A DNA stretch of 64,000 nucleotides from Nocardioides iriomotensis (GTDB lineage Bacteria; Actinomycetota; Actinomycetes; Propionibacteriales; Nocardioidaceae), in the NCBI RefSeq assembly GCF_004168035.1, contig NZ_SDPU01000022.1:278819-342818 (forward strand), given 5' to 3'. Below, piece by piece: positions 10,735 to 20,305 of the stretch (positions are counted from its first letter, which is position 1; each line of letters begins with the position of its first letter). The notes under the pieces were generated by a model, which was not told where the DNA came from, made no database searches, and was given only the letters and a program-made list of their open reading frames with translations. The position numbers were made by a program, and so were the translations under genes.

Positions 10735-10831
10735 CCCGGATCTCTGTCCCGCGCCGGATCCGGTCCAGGCCGCGCGGACCCAGTCTTGGAGTCACCGAGC
10801 CACCCGGCTCCGACCGACTCCAGGAGAAGCC

Positions 10832-11506
10832 ATGACCACCGTCCAGACCGCCCCGCCGTCCACGACCACCACCGCGACGACGAGCTCGTCCGCGCTGTCG
10901 GCCCGGCGCGCCTTCCTGGTCGCCGCGCCCGTCCTCGCCGGACTGTTCGCCATCGTCGGTGCCTACGCCGATCCCGGCGCCGGCGTGATGGGCCAGGAGA
11001 TGTGGAAGATCTACGCCGCCAACCCCGACCCGCTCCAGTTCAAGTCACTCGGCTTCCACTGGTCGTACGCGTTCTGGATCGCGCCCGCGCTCCTCATCGC
11101 GCCGTACGTCCGCGGCCGCGGCGCCTGGCTCGCCAACGTCACGGCGCTCGTCGGCTTCGTCGGGATGACCACGCTGCCGGGCATGCTGTTCATCGACTGG
11201 TACGACTCCGCGCTCGGCGCGATGTACGGCGTCGACGCCGTCCAGGCCGTGCAGGACACGATGATGAACGAGATGTGGGGCCCGCGGGTCTTCCAGCTCC
11301 CCGGCCTGGTCGGCTTCATGCTCTCGCTGCCGCTGGTCGCGCTCACCCTGTGGCGGGCCCGGCTGGTGAAGTGGTGGGCGATCGTGCCCGTCGTCGCCGG
11401 CATCCTCGCCTTCATGCTGAGCAACGTCATGTGGTGGGGCTGCGCGATCACCACGGTCTGCTTCGCGGTGTTCTCGGTGATCCTCGCCAAGGCCACCCGC
11501 CCCTGA
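10832..11506 (+). CDS. Hypothetical polytopic membrane protein
   Basis: 224-aa protein I do not recognise. After a Thr/Ser-rich N-terminus (about 25 residues) it has some five to six hydrophobic segments, including APVLAGLFAIVGAYADP, a conserved-looking WKIYAANPDPLQFKSLGFHW and a Trp-rich VKWWAIVPVVAGILAFML. A good AGGAGAAG ribosome-binding site precedes the ATG. It follows the two-component system by 97 bases and is probably a target or partner of it. The gene ends at a strong bidirectional hairpin. Confidence 0.8.
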   Translation: MTTVQTAPPSTTTTATTSSSALSARRAFLVAAPVLAGLFAIVGAYADPGAGVMGQEMWKIYAANPDPLQFKSLGFHWSYAFWIAPALLIAPYVRGRGAWLANVTALVGFVGMTTLPGMLFIDWYDSALGAMYGVDAVQAVQDTMMNEMWGPRVFQLPGLVGFMLSLPLVALTLWRARLVKWWAIVPVVAGILAFMLSNVMWWGCAITTVCFAVFSVILAKATRP

Positions 11507-11511
11507 ACGCC

Positions 11512-11570
11512 GCGAGAGGCCACTTCCCCACCCGCTTTCGCGGCGTGTCGTGCGGGAAGTGGCCTCTCGC
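11512..11570. terminator. Long hairpin between convergent genes (bidirectional terminator)
   Basis: Perfect 17-base inverted repeat: left arm GCGAGAGGCCACTTCCC (11512-11528), right arm GGGAAGTGGCCTCTCGC (11554-11570), 25-base loop. It sits between the converging ends of the membrane-protein gene and fadB. There is no T-tract, as is common in high-GC actinobacteria. Confidence 0.75.
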
Positions 11571-11581
11571 GCTGTCGTGCG

Positions 11582-13711
11582 TCAGTGGAAAGTCGCGCCG
11601 GTGACCTTCTCCGAGATGCCCTCACGATCGAGCAGCATGGTCAGGCCGCCGTTCCAGAACGAGAACCCGGCGCCGGTGATCATCGCCAGGTCGATGTCCT
11701 CGGGAGCCGCGACGACGCCCTCGTCGAGCATCCGGCGGGCCTCGTCGGCGAGTGCGGAGAGCGTCCGCTCGCGGACGGCGGCCGGCTCGAGCGCCGTACC
11801 GTCGGCCGGCGCGGCGAAGATCTCGGCGACCTCCGGGTCGATGGAGAAGTCCGGCAGGTAGACGCTGGTCTTCCTGGCCGCCACGAGCGCCTGCAGGTTG
11901 GGCGAGACGTAGAAGCGGTCGGGGAAGGCACCGTGCAGCGTCTCGTTGTTGTGCAGCGCGATCGCCGGTCCGACCAGCGACAGCAGGAAGAACGGCGGCA
12001 TCGGCGCGACGCCCGCGAAGGCGCCGTCGGCAACCGCGAGCGGGGTGCCCTCGTCGACGATCTTTCCGACCTCGCCCATGAACCGGCCGAGGAGCCGGTT
12101 GACGATGAACGACGGGCTGTCCTTGACCAGGATCGTGGTCTTCTTCAGCGCCTTGCCGGTTGCGAACGCCGTGGCCAGCGTCGCGTCGTCGGTCTGCTCG
12201 CCCTTCACGATCTCGAGCAGCGGCATGACCGCGACCGGGTTGAAGAAGTGGAAGCCGACGACCCGCTCGGGGTGCTCGAGGTCGGCCGCCATCTCGGTGA
12301 TCGACAGGGAGGACGTGTTGGTGGCCAGGACGGCCTCGGGGGAGACCACCTTCTCGACGTCGGCGAAGACCTGCTTCTTGATCTTCATCTCCTCGAACAC
12401 CGCCTCGACGACGAAGTCGGCGTCCGCGAACACCTCCGCCTTGTCGACCGCGCCGGAGACGAGGGCCTTGAGCCGGTTGGCCTTGTCGGGGCCGACTCGG
12501 CCCTTGCCGAGCAGCTTGTCGATCTCGGCGTGCACGTAGCCGACGCCCTTGTCGACGCGCTCCTGGTCCAGGTCGGTGAGGACCACCGGCACCTGGAGCC
12601 GACGGGCGAACAGCAGCGCGAGCTGGCTGGCCATCAGGCCGGCGCCGACGATGCCGACCTTCGTCACCGGCCGGGCCAGCGACCTGTCGGGGGCACCGGC
12701 CGGACGCTTGGCCCGCTTCTGCACCAGGTCGAACGAGTAGAGCCCGGCCTTCAGCTCCGGCGTCATGACCAGGTCGGCGAGCGCCTCGTCCTCGGCGGCG
12801 AAGCCCTCGACCTTGGTGGAGGACTTGGCGGCGGCGATCAGGTCGACGGCGCGGTACGCCGCGGGGGAGGCGCCACCGGTCTTGGAGTCGGCGATGCCCT
12901 TGCCCTGGGCGACGGCCGCGTCCCACGCCTCGCCGCGGTCGACCTCGGGCCGCTCGACGGTGACGGCGCCGGTGAGCACCTTCGCCGCCCAGAGCAACGA
13001 CTGCTCCAGGAAGTCGGCGCCGCCGAGCTCCGCGTCGGCCAGGCCGAGCTCGAAGGCCTGGTGGCCGGTGAGCGTCTTGCCCTGGTTGAGCGGGTTCTCG
13101 AGGATGAGCCTGACCGCGGTGTCGGCGCCGACGAGGTTCGGCACCAGCCAGGCACCGCCCCAGCCGGGGATCAGGCCGAGCATGACCTCGGGCAGGCCGA
13201 GGGCCGGCGCGCTGTCCTGCACGGTGCGGTAGGTGCAGTTGAGGCCCACCTCGAGGCCACCGCCGAGCGCGAGACCGTTGACGAACCCGAACGTCGGCTT
13301 GCCGCCGATCTCCCGGTCGAGCTTGGCGAACACGCCGTGGCCGATGCGCGCGATCATCTTCGCGTCGTCGCGGCTGGTGAGCCCGCCGAGGCCGGAGAGG
13401 TCCGCGCCGGCGGCGAGGATGAACGGCTTGCCGGTGACGCCGACCGCGACGACGTCCTCGCGGGCGAGGGCGGCGTCGAGCGCCTCGTTCAGGGAGCGGA
13501 GCGACCGGGGGCCGAACGTGTTGGGCCGGGTGTGGTCGTGGCCGTTGTCCAGCGTGACCAGCACCATCGTGCCGGCGCCGAGCGGCAGCGCGACGTCGCG
13601 TGCCTTGGCCTCGGTGACCACCTCGGCCTCCGACAGCGCGGAGGCGCGGTCGAGGAGCTCGCGGAGCTCTGCGTCGTCGATGTAGCGGTTGGTCGAGCTT
13701 GTCGAGACCAT
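11582..13711 (-). CDS. fadB: 3-hydroxyacyl-CoA dehydrogenase / enoyl-CoA hydratase (beta-oxidation multifunctional subunit)
   Basis: 709-aa bifunctional enzyme of fatty-acid beta-oxidation. The N-terminal crotonase domain (about residues 40-330) has the oxyanion-hole segments ILAAGADLSGLGG and VNGLALGGGLEVGLNC. The NAD-binding 3-hydroxyacyl-CoA dehydrogenase domain begins near residue 345 with VGIVGAGLMASQLALLF, followed by VVGFHFFNPVAVMPLLEIV and the C-terminal 3HCDH domains. Its ATG overlaps the stop of the thiolase gene by one base (TGATG), the fadA-fadB order expected for a trifunctional complex in the cytoplasm. Confidence 0.95.
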   Translation of the reverse strand: MVSTSSTNRYIDDAELRELLDRASALSEAEVVTEAKARDVALPLGAGTMVLVTLDNGHDHTRPNTFGPRSLRSLNEALDAALAREDVVAVGVTGKPFILAAGADLSGLGGLTSRDDAKMIARIGHGVFAKLDREIGGKPTFGFVNGLALGGGLEVGLNCTYRTVQDSAPALGLPEVMLGLIPGWGGAWLVPNLVGADTAVRLILENPLNQGKTLTGHQAFELGLADAELGGADFLEQSLLWAAKVLTGAVTVERPEVDRGEAWDAAVAQGKGIADSKTGGASPAAYRAVDLIAAAKSSTKVEGFAAEDEALADLVMTPELKAGLYSFDLVQKRAKRPAGAPDRSLARPVTKVGIVGAGLMASQLALLFARRLQVPVVLTDLDQERVDKGVGYVHAEIDKLLGKGRVGPDKANRLKALVSGAVDKAEVFADADFVVEAVFEEMKIKKQVFADVEKVVSPEAVLATNTSSLSITEMAADLEHPERVVGFHFFNPVAVMPLLEIVKGEQTDDATLATAFATGKALKKTTILVKDSPSFIVNRLLGRFMGEVGKIVDEGTPLAVADGAFAGVAPMPPFFLLSLVGPAIALHNNETLHGAFPDRFYVSPNLQALVAARKTSVYLPDFSIDPEVAEIFAAPADGTALEPAAVRERTLSALADEARRMLDEGVVAAPEDIDLAMITGAGFSFWNGGLTMLLDREGISEKVTGATFH

Positions 13712-14919
13712 CAGGCCACCTCGTCCTGCGTCGCGGAGTGGTGCGGGTTCTCCCAGATCACGGTGCCGCCCATCCCGATGCCGATGCACATCGTGGTGAC
13801 GCCGTACCGGATCTCGGGGTGCTCGGCGAACGTCGCGGCGAGCTGGTTCATCAGGCGTACGCCGGACGATGCGAGGGGGTGGCCCATCGCGATCGCGCCG
13901 CCGAACGGGTTGACCCGCGGGTCGTCGTCGGCGATGCCGAAGTGCTCGAGGAACGCGAGCACCTGCACGGCGAACGCTTCGTTGACCTCGAACGCGCCGA
14001 TGTCGTCGATGGTGAGGCCGGCCTGGGAGAGAGCCTTCTCGGTCGCCGGGATCGGGCCGGCGCCCATCACTTCGGGCTCGACACCGGTGAAGGAGTAGGA
14101 CACCAGCCGCATCTTGACCGGCAGGCCGAGCTCGCGGGCGGTCTCCTCGTCGGCGAGCAGCGCGGCGGTGGCGCCGTCGTTGATGCCGGCCGAGTTGCCG
14201 GCGGTGACGCGGCCGTGCGGACGGAACGGCGTCTTCAACGCGGCCAGGTCCTCGACGGTCGTGCCGGGGCGCGGCGGCTCGTCGGTGGTGGCCAGGCCCC
14301 AGCCGGCCTCGGCGCTGCGGGTCGCGACCGGGACGAGGTCGGGCTGGATCCTGCCGTCGGCGTACGCCTGCGCGGTCTTCTGCTGCGAGCGCACGGCGTA
14401 GGCGTCGGCGCGGTCCTTGGTGATGGTCGGGTAGCGGTCGTGCAGGTTCTCCGCGGTGTTGCCCATCGAGAGCGCCTCGGGGTCGACGATCTTCTCCGCG
14501 ACGATGCGCGGGTTGGGGTCGACCTGCTCGCCCATCGGGTGCCGGCCCATGTGCTCGACGCCGCCGGCGATGACGACGTCGTACGCACCGAACGCGATGC
14601 CCGACGCGGTCGTGGTCACCGCGGTCATGGCGCCAGCGCACATGCGGTCGATGGCGTAGCCGGGGACGCTGCGGGGGAGCCCGGCCAGCAGGGCGGCGGT
14701 GCGGCCGATGGTCAGGCCCTGGTCGCCGATCTGGGTGGTGGCCGCGATCGCCACCTCGTCGACGCGCTCCGGCGGCAGGTCGGGGTTGCGCCGCATGAGC
14801 TCGCGGATGCACTTGATCACCAGGTCGTCCGCACGCGTCTCGGCGTACTGGCCCTTGGCCTTGCCGAACGGGGTCCGCACCCCGTCGACGAAGACGACCT
14901 CTCGCAACTGTCGGGCCAC
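13711..14919 (-). CDS. fadA: Acetyl-CoA C-acyltransferase (thiolase)
   Basis: 402-aa thiolase that cleaves 3-ketoacyl-CoA with CoA, the last step of beta-oxidation. The nucleophilic Cys lies in DRMCAGAMTA, the catalytic His in AIAMGHPLASSG, and the second Cys in TTMCIGIGMGG. The GTG at 14919 is chosen because AAGGAG lies at good spacing and translation then begins ARQLREVVFVDGVRTPFG, the normal family N-terminus. It is the first gene of the fadA-fadB operon. A 20-base element 42 bases upstream resembles one in front of fadA2. Confidence 0.95.
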   Translation of the reverse strand: MARQLREVVFVDGVRTPFGKAKGQYAETRADDLVIKCIRELMRRNPDLPPERVDEVAIAATTQIGDQGLTIGRTAALLAGLPRSVPGYAIDRMCAGAMTAVTTTASGIAFGAYDVVIAGGVEHMGRHPMGEQVDPNPRIVAEKIVDPEALSMGNTAENLHDRYPTITKDRADAYAVRSQQKTAQAYADGRIQPDLVPVATRSAEAGWGLATTDEPPRPGTTVEDLAALKTPFRPHGRVTAGNSAGINDGATAALLADEETARELGLPVKMRLVSYSFTGVEPEVMGAGPIPATEKALSQAGLTIDDIGAFEVNEAFAVQVLAFLEHFGIADDDPRVNPFGGAIAMGHPLASSGVRLMNQLAATFAEHPEIRYGVTTMCIGIGMGGTVIWENPHHSATQDEVA

Positions 14920-14960
14920 GGGGGCTCCTTGTTGAAGTAGGGGAGTCATCAGACGGCATG

Positions 14961-14980
14961 ATGCTACCCGTCGGTAACAA
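14961..14980 (-). promoter_or_regulatory. Candidate operator upstream of fadA
   Basis: Minus strand TTGTTACCGACGGGTAGCAT. It contains the imperfect inverted repeat TTACC...GGTA and shares the exact decamer CTTGTTACCG plus GTA with the region in front of fadA2 (38285-38305). Probable site for a lipid-responsive TetR-type repressor; the regulator is not identified. Confidence 0.5.
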
Positions 14981-15065
14981 GAGCCACCACGGTGCCGCCG
15001 TGTGGGGCTGGTCACCACCCGAGCGGGTCTGGCGGCCCCGGGGGCGGCGGGCGGAGGATCCGGGC

Positions 15066-16109
15066 ATGGGTCCGCTCGCGGCCGCGCTCGACGCGCTCCC
15101 GAAGGTCGAGCTGCACTGCCACCTCGAGGGCACGATGCGCCCGTCGACGCTGGTCGAGCTCGCGGCGCGCAACGGGCTGCGGCTGCCCACGTCGGACCCG
15201 ACCGAGCTGTACCGCTACGACTCCCTCGACGGGTTCCTGGAGGTCTTCTGGACGGTCCAGTCCGCGCTCGGCGGTCGCGACGACTGGGCTCGGCTGGCCC
15301 ACGAGAGCCTGCTCGACTCGGCGGCGCACGGCGTCGTGCACACCGAGGCGTTCTTCACCCCAGCCCGGCACCTCGCTGCCGGACAGGACCTCGCGTCGGT
15401 CGTCGCGGGGCTCGACGAGGGGCTGGCGGCCGCCGAGGCCGAGACGGGGACGCGCTGCCTGCTGATCTGCGACATGGACCGGGCGTTCGGCCCCGAGGCG
15501 GGGCGACAGCTCGTGGAGGAGCTGGTGGCGCTGCGCCGGGCCGGATCGCCGGGCGTCGACCGGGTGGTGGGCGTCGGCATGGACTCGACGGAGCTGGGCA
15601 TCGACACGCGCACCTACCTCCCGGCGTACGACGTGGCGGGGGCCGCCGGCCTCCGGCTCACCGGCCACCAGGGCGAGAACTCCCCGGCGTCCGCGATCGC
15701 GGCCTGCCTCGACGTGCTCGGTCTCGAGCGGATCGACCACGGCGTCCCGGTGCTGGACGACCCGGAGCTGGTCGCCCGGATGGCGGGTGAGCGGGTCCCG
15801 ATCACGGTGTGCCCGACCTCGAACGTGGTCATCGCCCACGTCGTCGAGCGGCTCGAGGAGCACCCGTACCCGCGCATGCGCGCCGCGGGGCTGCTCGCCA
15901 CCGTCAACACCGACGACCCGGCCCTCAGCGACCTCGACCTCGGCAAGGAGTACGCCGCGGTGGCGGCCGCGTTCGGGTACGGCTGGGACGACATGGTGCG
16001 GATCGCGCTGGACGGTGTGGAGGCCTGCTGGCTCGACGACTCCGACAAGCGCCCGTTGCGGGAGCGGGTGCGGAGCACCGCGGCGCGGCTCGCGCCCGTC
16101 GAGGTCTGA
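15066..16109 (+). CDS. add: Adenosine deaminase family protein
   Basis: 347-aa zinc amidohydrolase predicted to deaminate adenosine or a related purine. Zinc/substrate motifs are in order: VELHCHLEGTMRPST at the start, GHQGEN, ERIDHGVPVLDD and VNTDDP. The ATG follows GGAGG; an in-frame extension to 14958 adds an uncharacteristic Arg/Pro-rich leader and is rejected. Some actinobacterial relatives act on adenine or aminodeoxyfutalosine, so the exact substrate is uncertain. It is divergent from fadA and has a hairpin after its stop. Confidence 0.88.
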   Translation: MGPLAAALDALPKVELHCHLEGTMRPSTLVELAARNGLRLPTSDPTELYRYDSLDGFLEVFWTVQSALGGRDDWARLAHESLLDSAAHGVVHTEAFFTPARHLAAGQDLASVVAGLDEGLAAAEAETGTRCLLICDMDRAFGPEAGRQLVEELVALRRAGSPGVDRVVGVGMDSTELGIDTRTYLPAYDVAGAAGLRLTGHQGENSPASAIAACLDVLGLERIDHGVPVLDDPELVARMAGERVPITVCPTSNVVIAHVVERLEEHPYPRMRAAGLLATVNTDDPALSDLDLGKEYAAVAAAFGYGWDDMVRIALDGVEACWLDDSDKRPLRERVRSTAARLAPVEV

Positions 16110-16118
16110 GCGGTGTCG

Positions 16119-16145
16119 CGCACCACCCGGTCGGGGTCTGGTGCG
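16119..16145 (+). terminator. Possible terminator hairpin after the deaminase gene
   Basis: Seven-base arms CGCACCA (16119-16125) and TGGTGCG (16139-16145), ten bases after the stop. No T-tract. Confidence 0.4.
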
Positions 16146-16174
16146 GCGCGGCGGGCCGGGCGGAGACTCGCGGG

Positions 16175-17572
<1,398 letters not shown>

Positions 17573-17598
17573 GAGGGCAAGATGCGCCGACTCGGCGG

Positions 17599-18300
17599 TC
17601 AGAGGTGCTTGAGCGCCTCGCGGCGGGAGAGGCCGGACAGGTGGGCGGGGCCGGTCTCGTGCTCGGCGACGAACGCGCGCACCCAGTCGGGGTCGGTGCG
17701 GGCGTGCTGGCGCAGCGCCCACCCGACGGCCTTGCGGATCCAGAACGTGCGGCCGTGCGGCGAGTCCTCGAGGTTCTGCTCCAGCGCGTGGCGCAGCAGG
17801 TCGAGGTCGGTGTCGTGCTTGTGGCCGACCTGGCAGATCACGGCGGTACGGCGTAGCCAGAGGTCGTCGTCGACGGCCCAGGCGCACAGCACCGGCGTGG
17901 CCTCCTCGCGGTGCGCGGCCAGGATGTCGCCGACGAGGTGGGTGGCGAGGTCGTCGACCACGTCCCACCAGGCGCCGTCGACGACGAGGTCGCGGTACAG
18001 CCCGAGCGTCGCGACGTCCTGGTGGTCGCGGTAGAGCCGGTGCCGGGCGACGCCGAGGGCGGCGTACCACTCCTCCCGGTACGTCGCGCCGGACCAGATG
18101 CCGCGCACGGCGGCCTCCCACGAACGCCGGTCCGGCAGCGGGTGCGCCGGGATCACCTCGCGCAGGATCGCCCGCAGCGGCACGGACGTCACGCCGGCGT
18201 AGGGCAGGTCGGACTTCATGTAGGCCTGCATGTCCGGCGCCCGCCGCAGGTCGCCGGACGCCTCGATCCTGCGACGAAGCTCACCGGCCAGATCGGGCAT
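17599..18300 (-). CDS. DNA alkylation repair protein (AlkD-like HEAT-repeat glycosylase)
   Basis: 233-aa all-helical protein of the AlkC/AlkD family, which excises N3/N7-alkylpurines without base flipping. Family features include MQAYMKSDLPYAGVTSVPLR near residue 25, the Trp-rich REEWYAALGVA stretch, and LRRTAVICQVGH followed by FWIRKAVGWALRQHART (paired aromatic and Arg/Lys residues of the DNA-facing concave surface). The ATG at 18300 has no clear ribosome-binding site; a GTG nine bases upstream is the alternative. Divergent from the PAC2 gene and convergent with the decarboxylase. Confidence 0.88.
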   Translation of the reverse strand: MPDLAGELRRRIEASGDLRRAPDMQAYMKSDLPYAGVTSVPLRAILREVIPAHPLPDRRSWEAAVRGIWSGATYREEWYAALGVARHRLYRDHQDVATLGLYRDLVVDGAWWDVVDDLATHLVGDILAAHREEATPVLCAWAVDDDLWLRRTAVICQVGHKHDTDLDLLRHALEQNLEDSPHGRTFWIRKAVGWALRQHARTDPDWVRAFVAEHETGPAHLSGLSRREALKHL

Positions 18301-18374
18301 AGTGAGCACGGTAGTGGTGTTGGGTTGGTGATGACGCAGCGCGACGAGGCGACGAGGACCGCAGGGGAGGTGGC

Positions 18375-19304
18375 ATGAGCAGCGTGCACATCGTGGACGA
18401 GGTTCCCGAGCTCGACGAGCTCTCGGGCGCCGGCGGTCCGGTGCTGCTCCACGCACTCGACGGCTTCCTCGACGCCGGCAACGCCGGTGCCCTGGCCGTC
18501 GCCCACCTGCTCGACGGCGACGCCGGCCGGGTGGTGGCGAGCTTCGACGTCGACTCCTTCTACGACTACCGCGCGCGCCGCCCGCCGATGACGTTCGTGG
18601 AGGACCACTACCAGGACTACGCCGCGCCGCGCCTCGTCGTGCGGGTGCTGCGCGACTCCCTCGGCACGCCGTACCTCCTGCTGCACGGGCCGGAGCCCGA
18701 CACCCGCTGGGAGGGTTTCGCCTCGGCGGTGCGCGACGTCGTCGAGCACTTCGGCGTCCGGCTGACCGTCGGGCTGGGGTCGGTGCCGATGGCCGTGCCG
18801 CACACGCGGCCGGTGATGCTGACCAACCACGGCACGTCGCCCGAGCTCCTCGTGCAGGAGAACGTCTGGGCCGGCAACATCCGGATCCCGTCCAGTGCGC
18901 AGGCACTGCTCGAGCTGCGGCTGGGGGAGTGGGGCCACCCCGCGATGGGCTTCGTGGCGCACATCCCGCACTACGTCGCGCAGCTCGACTACCCCGCCGC
19001 CGCCGTGACGATGCTGGAGTCGGTCGAGGTGGTCACCGGGCTCGAGTGGGACCTCGCCGCGCTCGACGCGGCCGGTGCCGAGCGGCTCGGGGAGATCGCG
19101 GCGCAGATCGCCGACTCCACGGAGGTCGCCGACGTGGTCGCCGGTCTCGAGCAGCAGTACGACAGCTTCCACCGCGCCGACAGCCCCGACGCCTCCGGCT
19201 CGACCCTGCCCCTGGCCGAGGAGCGCGACCTCCCGACCGGGGAGGAGCTCGGTGCGGAGTTCGAGCGTTTCCTGGCCGGCCTCGACCGGCGCGACGACGA
19301 GTAG
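18375..19304 (+). CDS. PAC2 family protein (proteasome-assembly-chaperone-like)
   Basis: 309-aa member of the PAC2 family found across actinobacteria. Characteristic stretches are LLHALDGFLDAGNAGALAVAH near the N-terminus, FDYDVDSFYDYRARRPPM-like tripartite core, and the GSVPMAVPHTRPVMLTNHGT segment followed by GFVAHIPHYVAQLDYPAAAV. The family fold resembles purine-nucleoside-phosphorylase-like proteasome chaperones. Its role in bacteria is not settled; a link with proteasome or cell-envelope functions is inference. A strong AGGGGAGGTGG ribosome-binding site precedes the ATG, and TesB follows 22 bases later. Confidence 0.88.
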   Translation: MSSVHIVDEVPELDELSGAGGPVLLHALDGFLDAGNAGALAVAHLLDGDAGRVVASFDVDSFYDYRARRPPMTFVEDHYQDYAAPRLVVRVLRDSLGTPYLLLHGPEPDTRWEGFASAVRDVVEHFGVRLTVGLGSVPMAVPHTRPVMLTNHGTSPELLVQENVWAGNIRIPSSAQALLELRLGEWGHPAMGFVAHIPHYVAQLDYPAAAVTMLESVEVVTGLEWDLAALDAAGAERLGEIAAQIADSTEVADVVAGLEQQYDSFHRADSPDASGSTLPLAEERDLPTGEELGAEFERFLAGLDRRDDE

Positions 19305-19326
19305 CCGAGAAGGAAGAGACCGCCGC

Positions 19327-20187
19327 GTGCCCAGCTCCGCCGAGGAGATCGTCGAGCTCCTCGACCTCGAGACCATCGACGTCAACCTGTTCCGCGGGAT
19401 CCAGCCCGACACGATGCTGCAGCGCGTGTTCGGCGGGCAGGTCGCTGCGCAGGCCCTGGTCGCCGGCGCCCGCACCGTCGAGGAGCCGCGCAGCGTGCAC
19501 TCGCTGCACAGCTACTTCTTGCGGCCGGGCGACCCCGCCGTCCCGATCGTGTACGACGTCGAACGGATCCGCGACGGCCGGTCGTTCTCGACCCGGCGCG
19601 TCGTGGCCCGCCAGCACGGCCGGCCGATCTACTACATGACGCTGTCGAGCCAGGTGCCCGAGGGCGGCTACGACCACCAGGACCGGATGCCCGACGTACC
19701 CGCGCCGGACGAGACGCCCGAGCTCGGCGCGCTGCTCCGCAAGGCCCGCGGCGAGCGGGCGAGTGCCTGGCTCGAGGAGTGGGCCAGCCTGGAGCTGCGC
19801 TGGATCGGCGACACCCGCCAAGGCGGCCTCCCGGCCTCCGACGACCACCCCGCCCAGGTGCGGCTCTGGATCCGCACCAACGGCAAGCTCGGCGACGACC
19901 CGCTCGTGCACCAGGCGGCGTTCACCTACCTGAGCGACCTGACGTTGCTCGGCTCCGCGCTGGTGCCGCACGAGGTCGACCTCGGCAGCAAGCACGTGCA
20001 GAGCGCGTCGCTCGACCACACGATCTGGTTCCACCGGCCGTTCCGCGCCGACGAGTGGCTGCTCTACGACCAGACCTCGCCGTCCGCCTCCGGTGCCCGC
20101 GGGCTCGGGATCGGCCGGGTCTTCCGCGAGGACGGCACCCTGGTCGCGACCGTCGCCCAGGAGGGGCTCATCCGCAAGCTCGACTGA
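19327..20187 (+). CDS. tesB: Acyl-CoA thioesterase II
   Basis: 286-aa double-hotdog thioesterase that hydrolyses medium/long acyl-CoA to free acid and CoA. Family motifs: FGGQVAAQALVAGARTV, the HSYFLRPGD segment, the second-domain Asp in SASLDHTIWFHRPFRADEWLLY and the terminal ATVAQEGLIR. The GTG start has GAAGGAAGAG about eight bases upstream and yields the usual length. It is 22 bases downstream of the PAC2 gene, probably one transcript. Confidence 0.95.
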   Translation: MPSSAEEIVELLDLETIDVNLFRGIQPDTMLQRVFGGQVAAQALVAGARTVEEPRSVHSLHSYFLRPGDPAVPIVYDVERIRDGRSFSTRRVVARQHGRPIYYMTLSSQVPEGGYDHQDRMPDVPAPDETPELGALLRKARGERASAWLEEWASLELRWIGDTRQGGLPASDDHPAQVRLWIRTNGKLGDDPLVHQAAFTYLSDLTLLGSALVPHEVDLGSKHVQSASLDHTIWFHRPFRADEWLLYDQTSPSASGARGLGIGRVFREDGTLVATVAQEGLIRKLD

Positions 20188-20305
20188 GCCCCAGCCCCGC
20201 TGAATCACAGCGCTGTAACACACCAATCCCTCAATAACGCTCACCGACACGCCGATGTTCTGGTTGCATCTGAGCGTTTCTGTGACTCGAGGGAAGTAGT
20301 GAGAC

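Noticed and set aside
11585..14098. Long plus-strand frame opposite fadB and fadA
   Set aside because: Shadow of the reverse thiolase and dehydrogenase genes, which have complete catalytic motifs.
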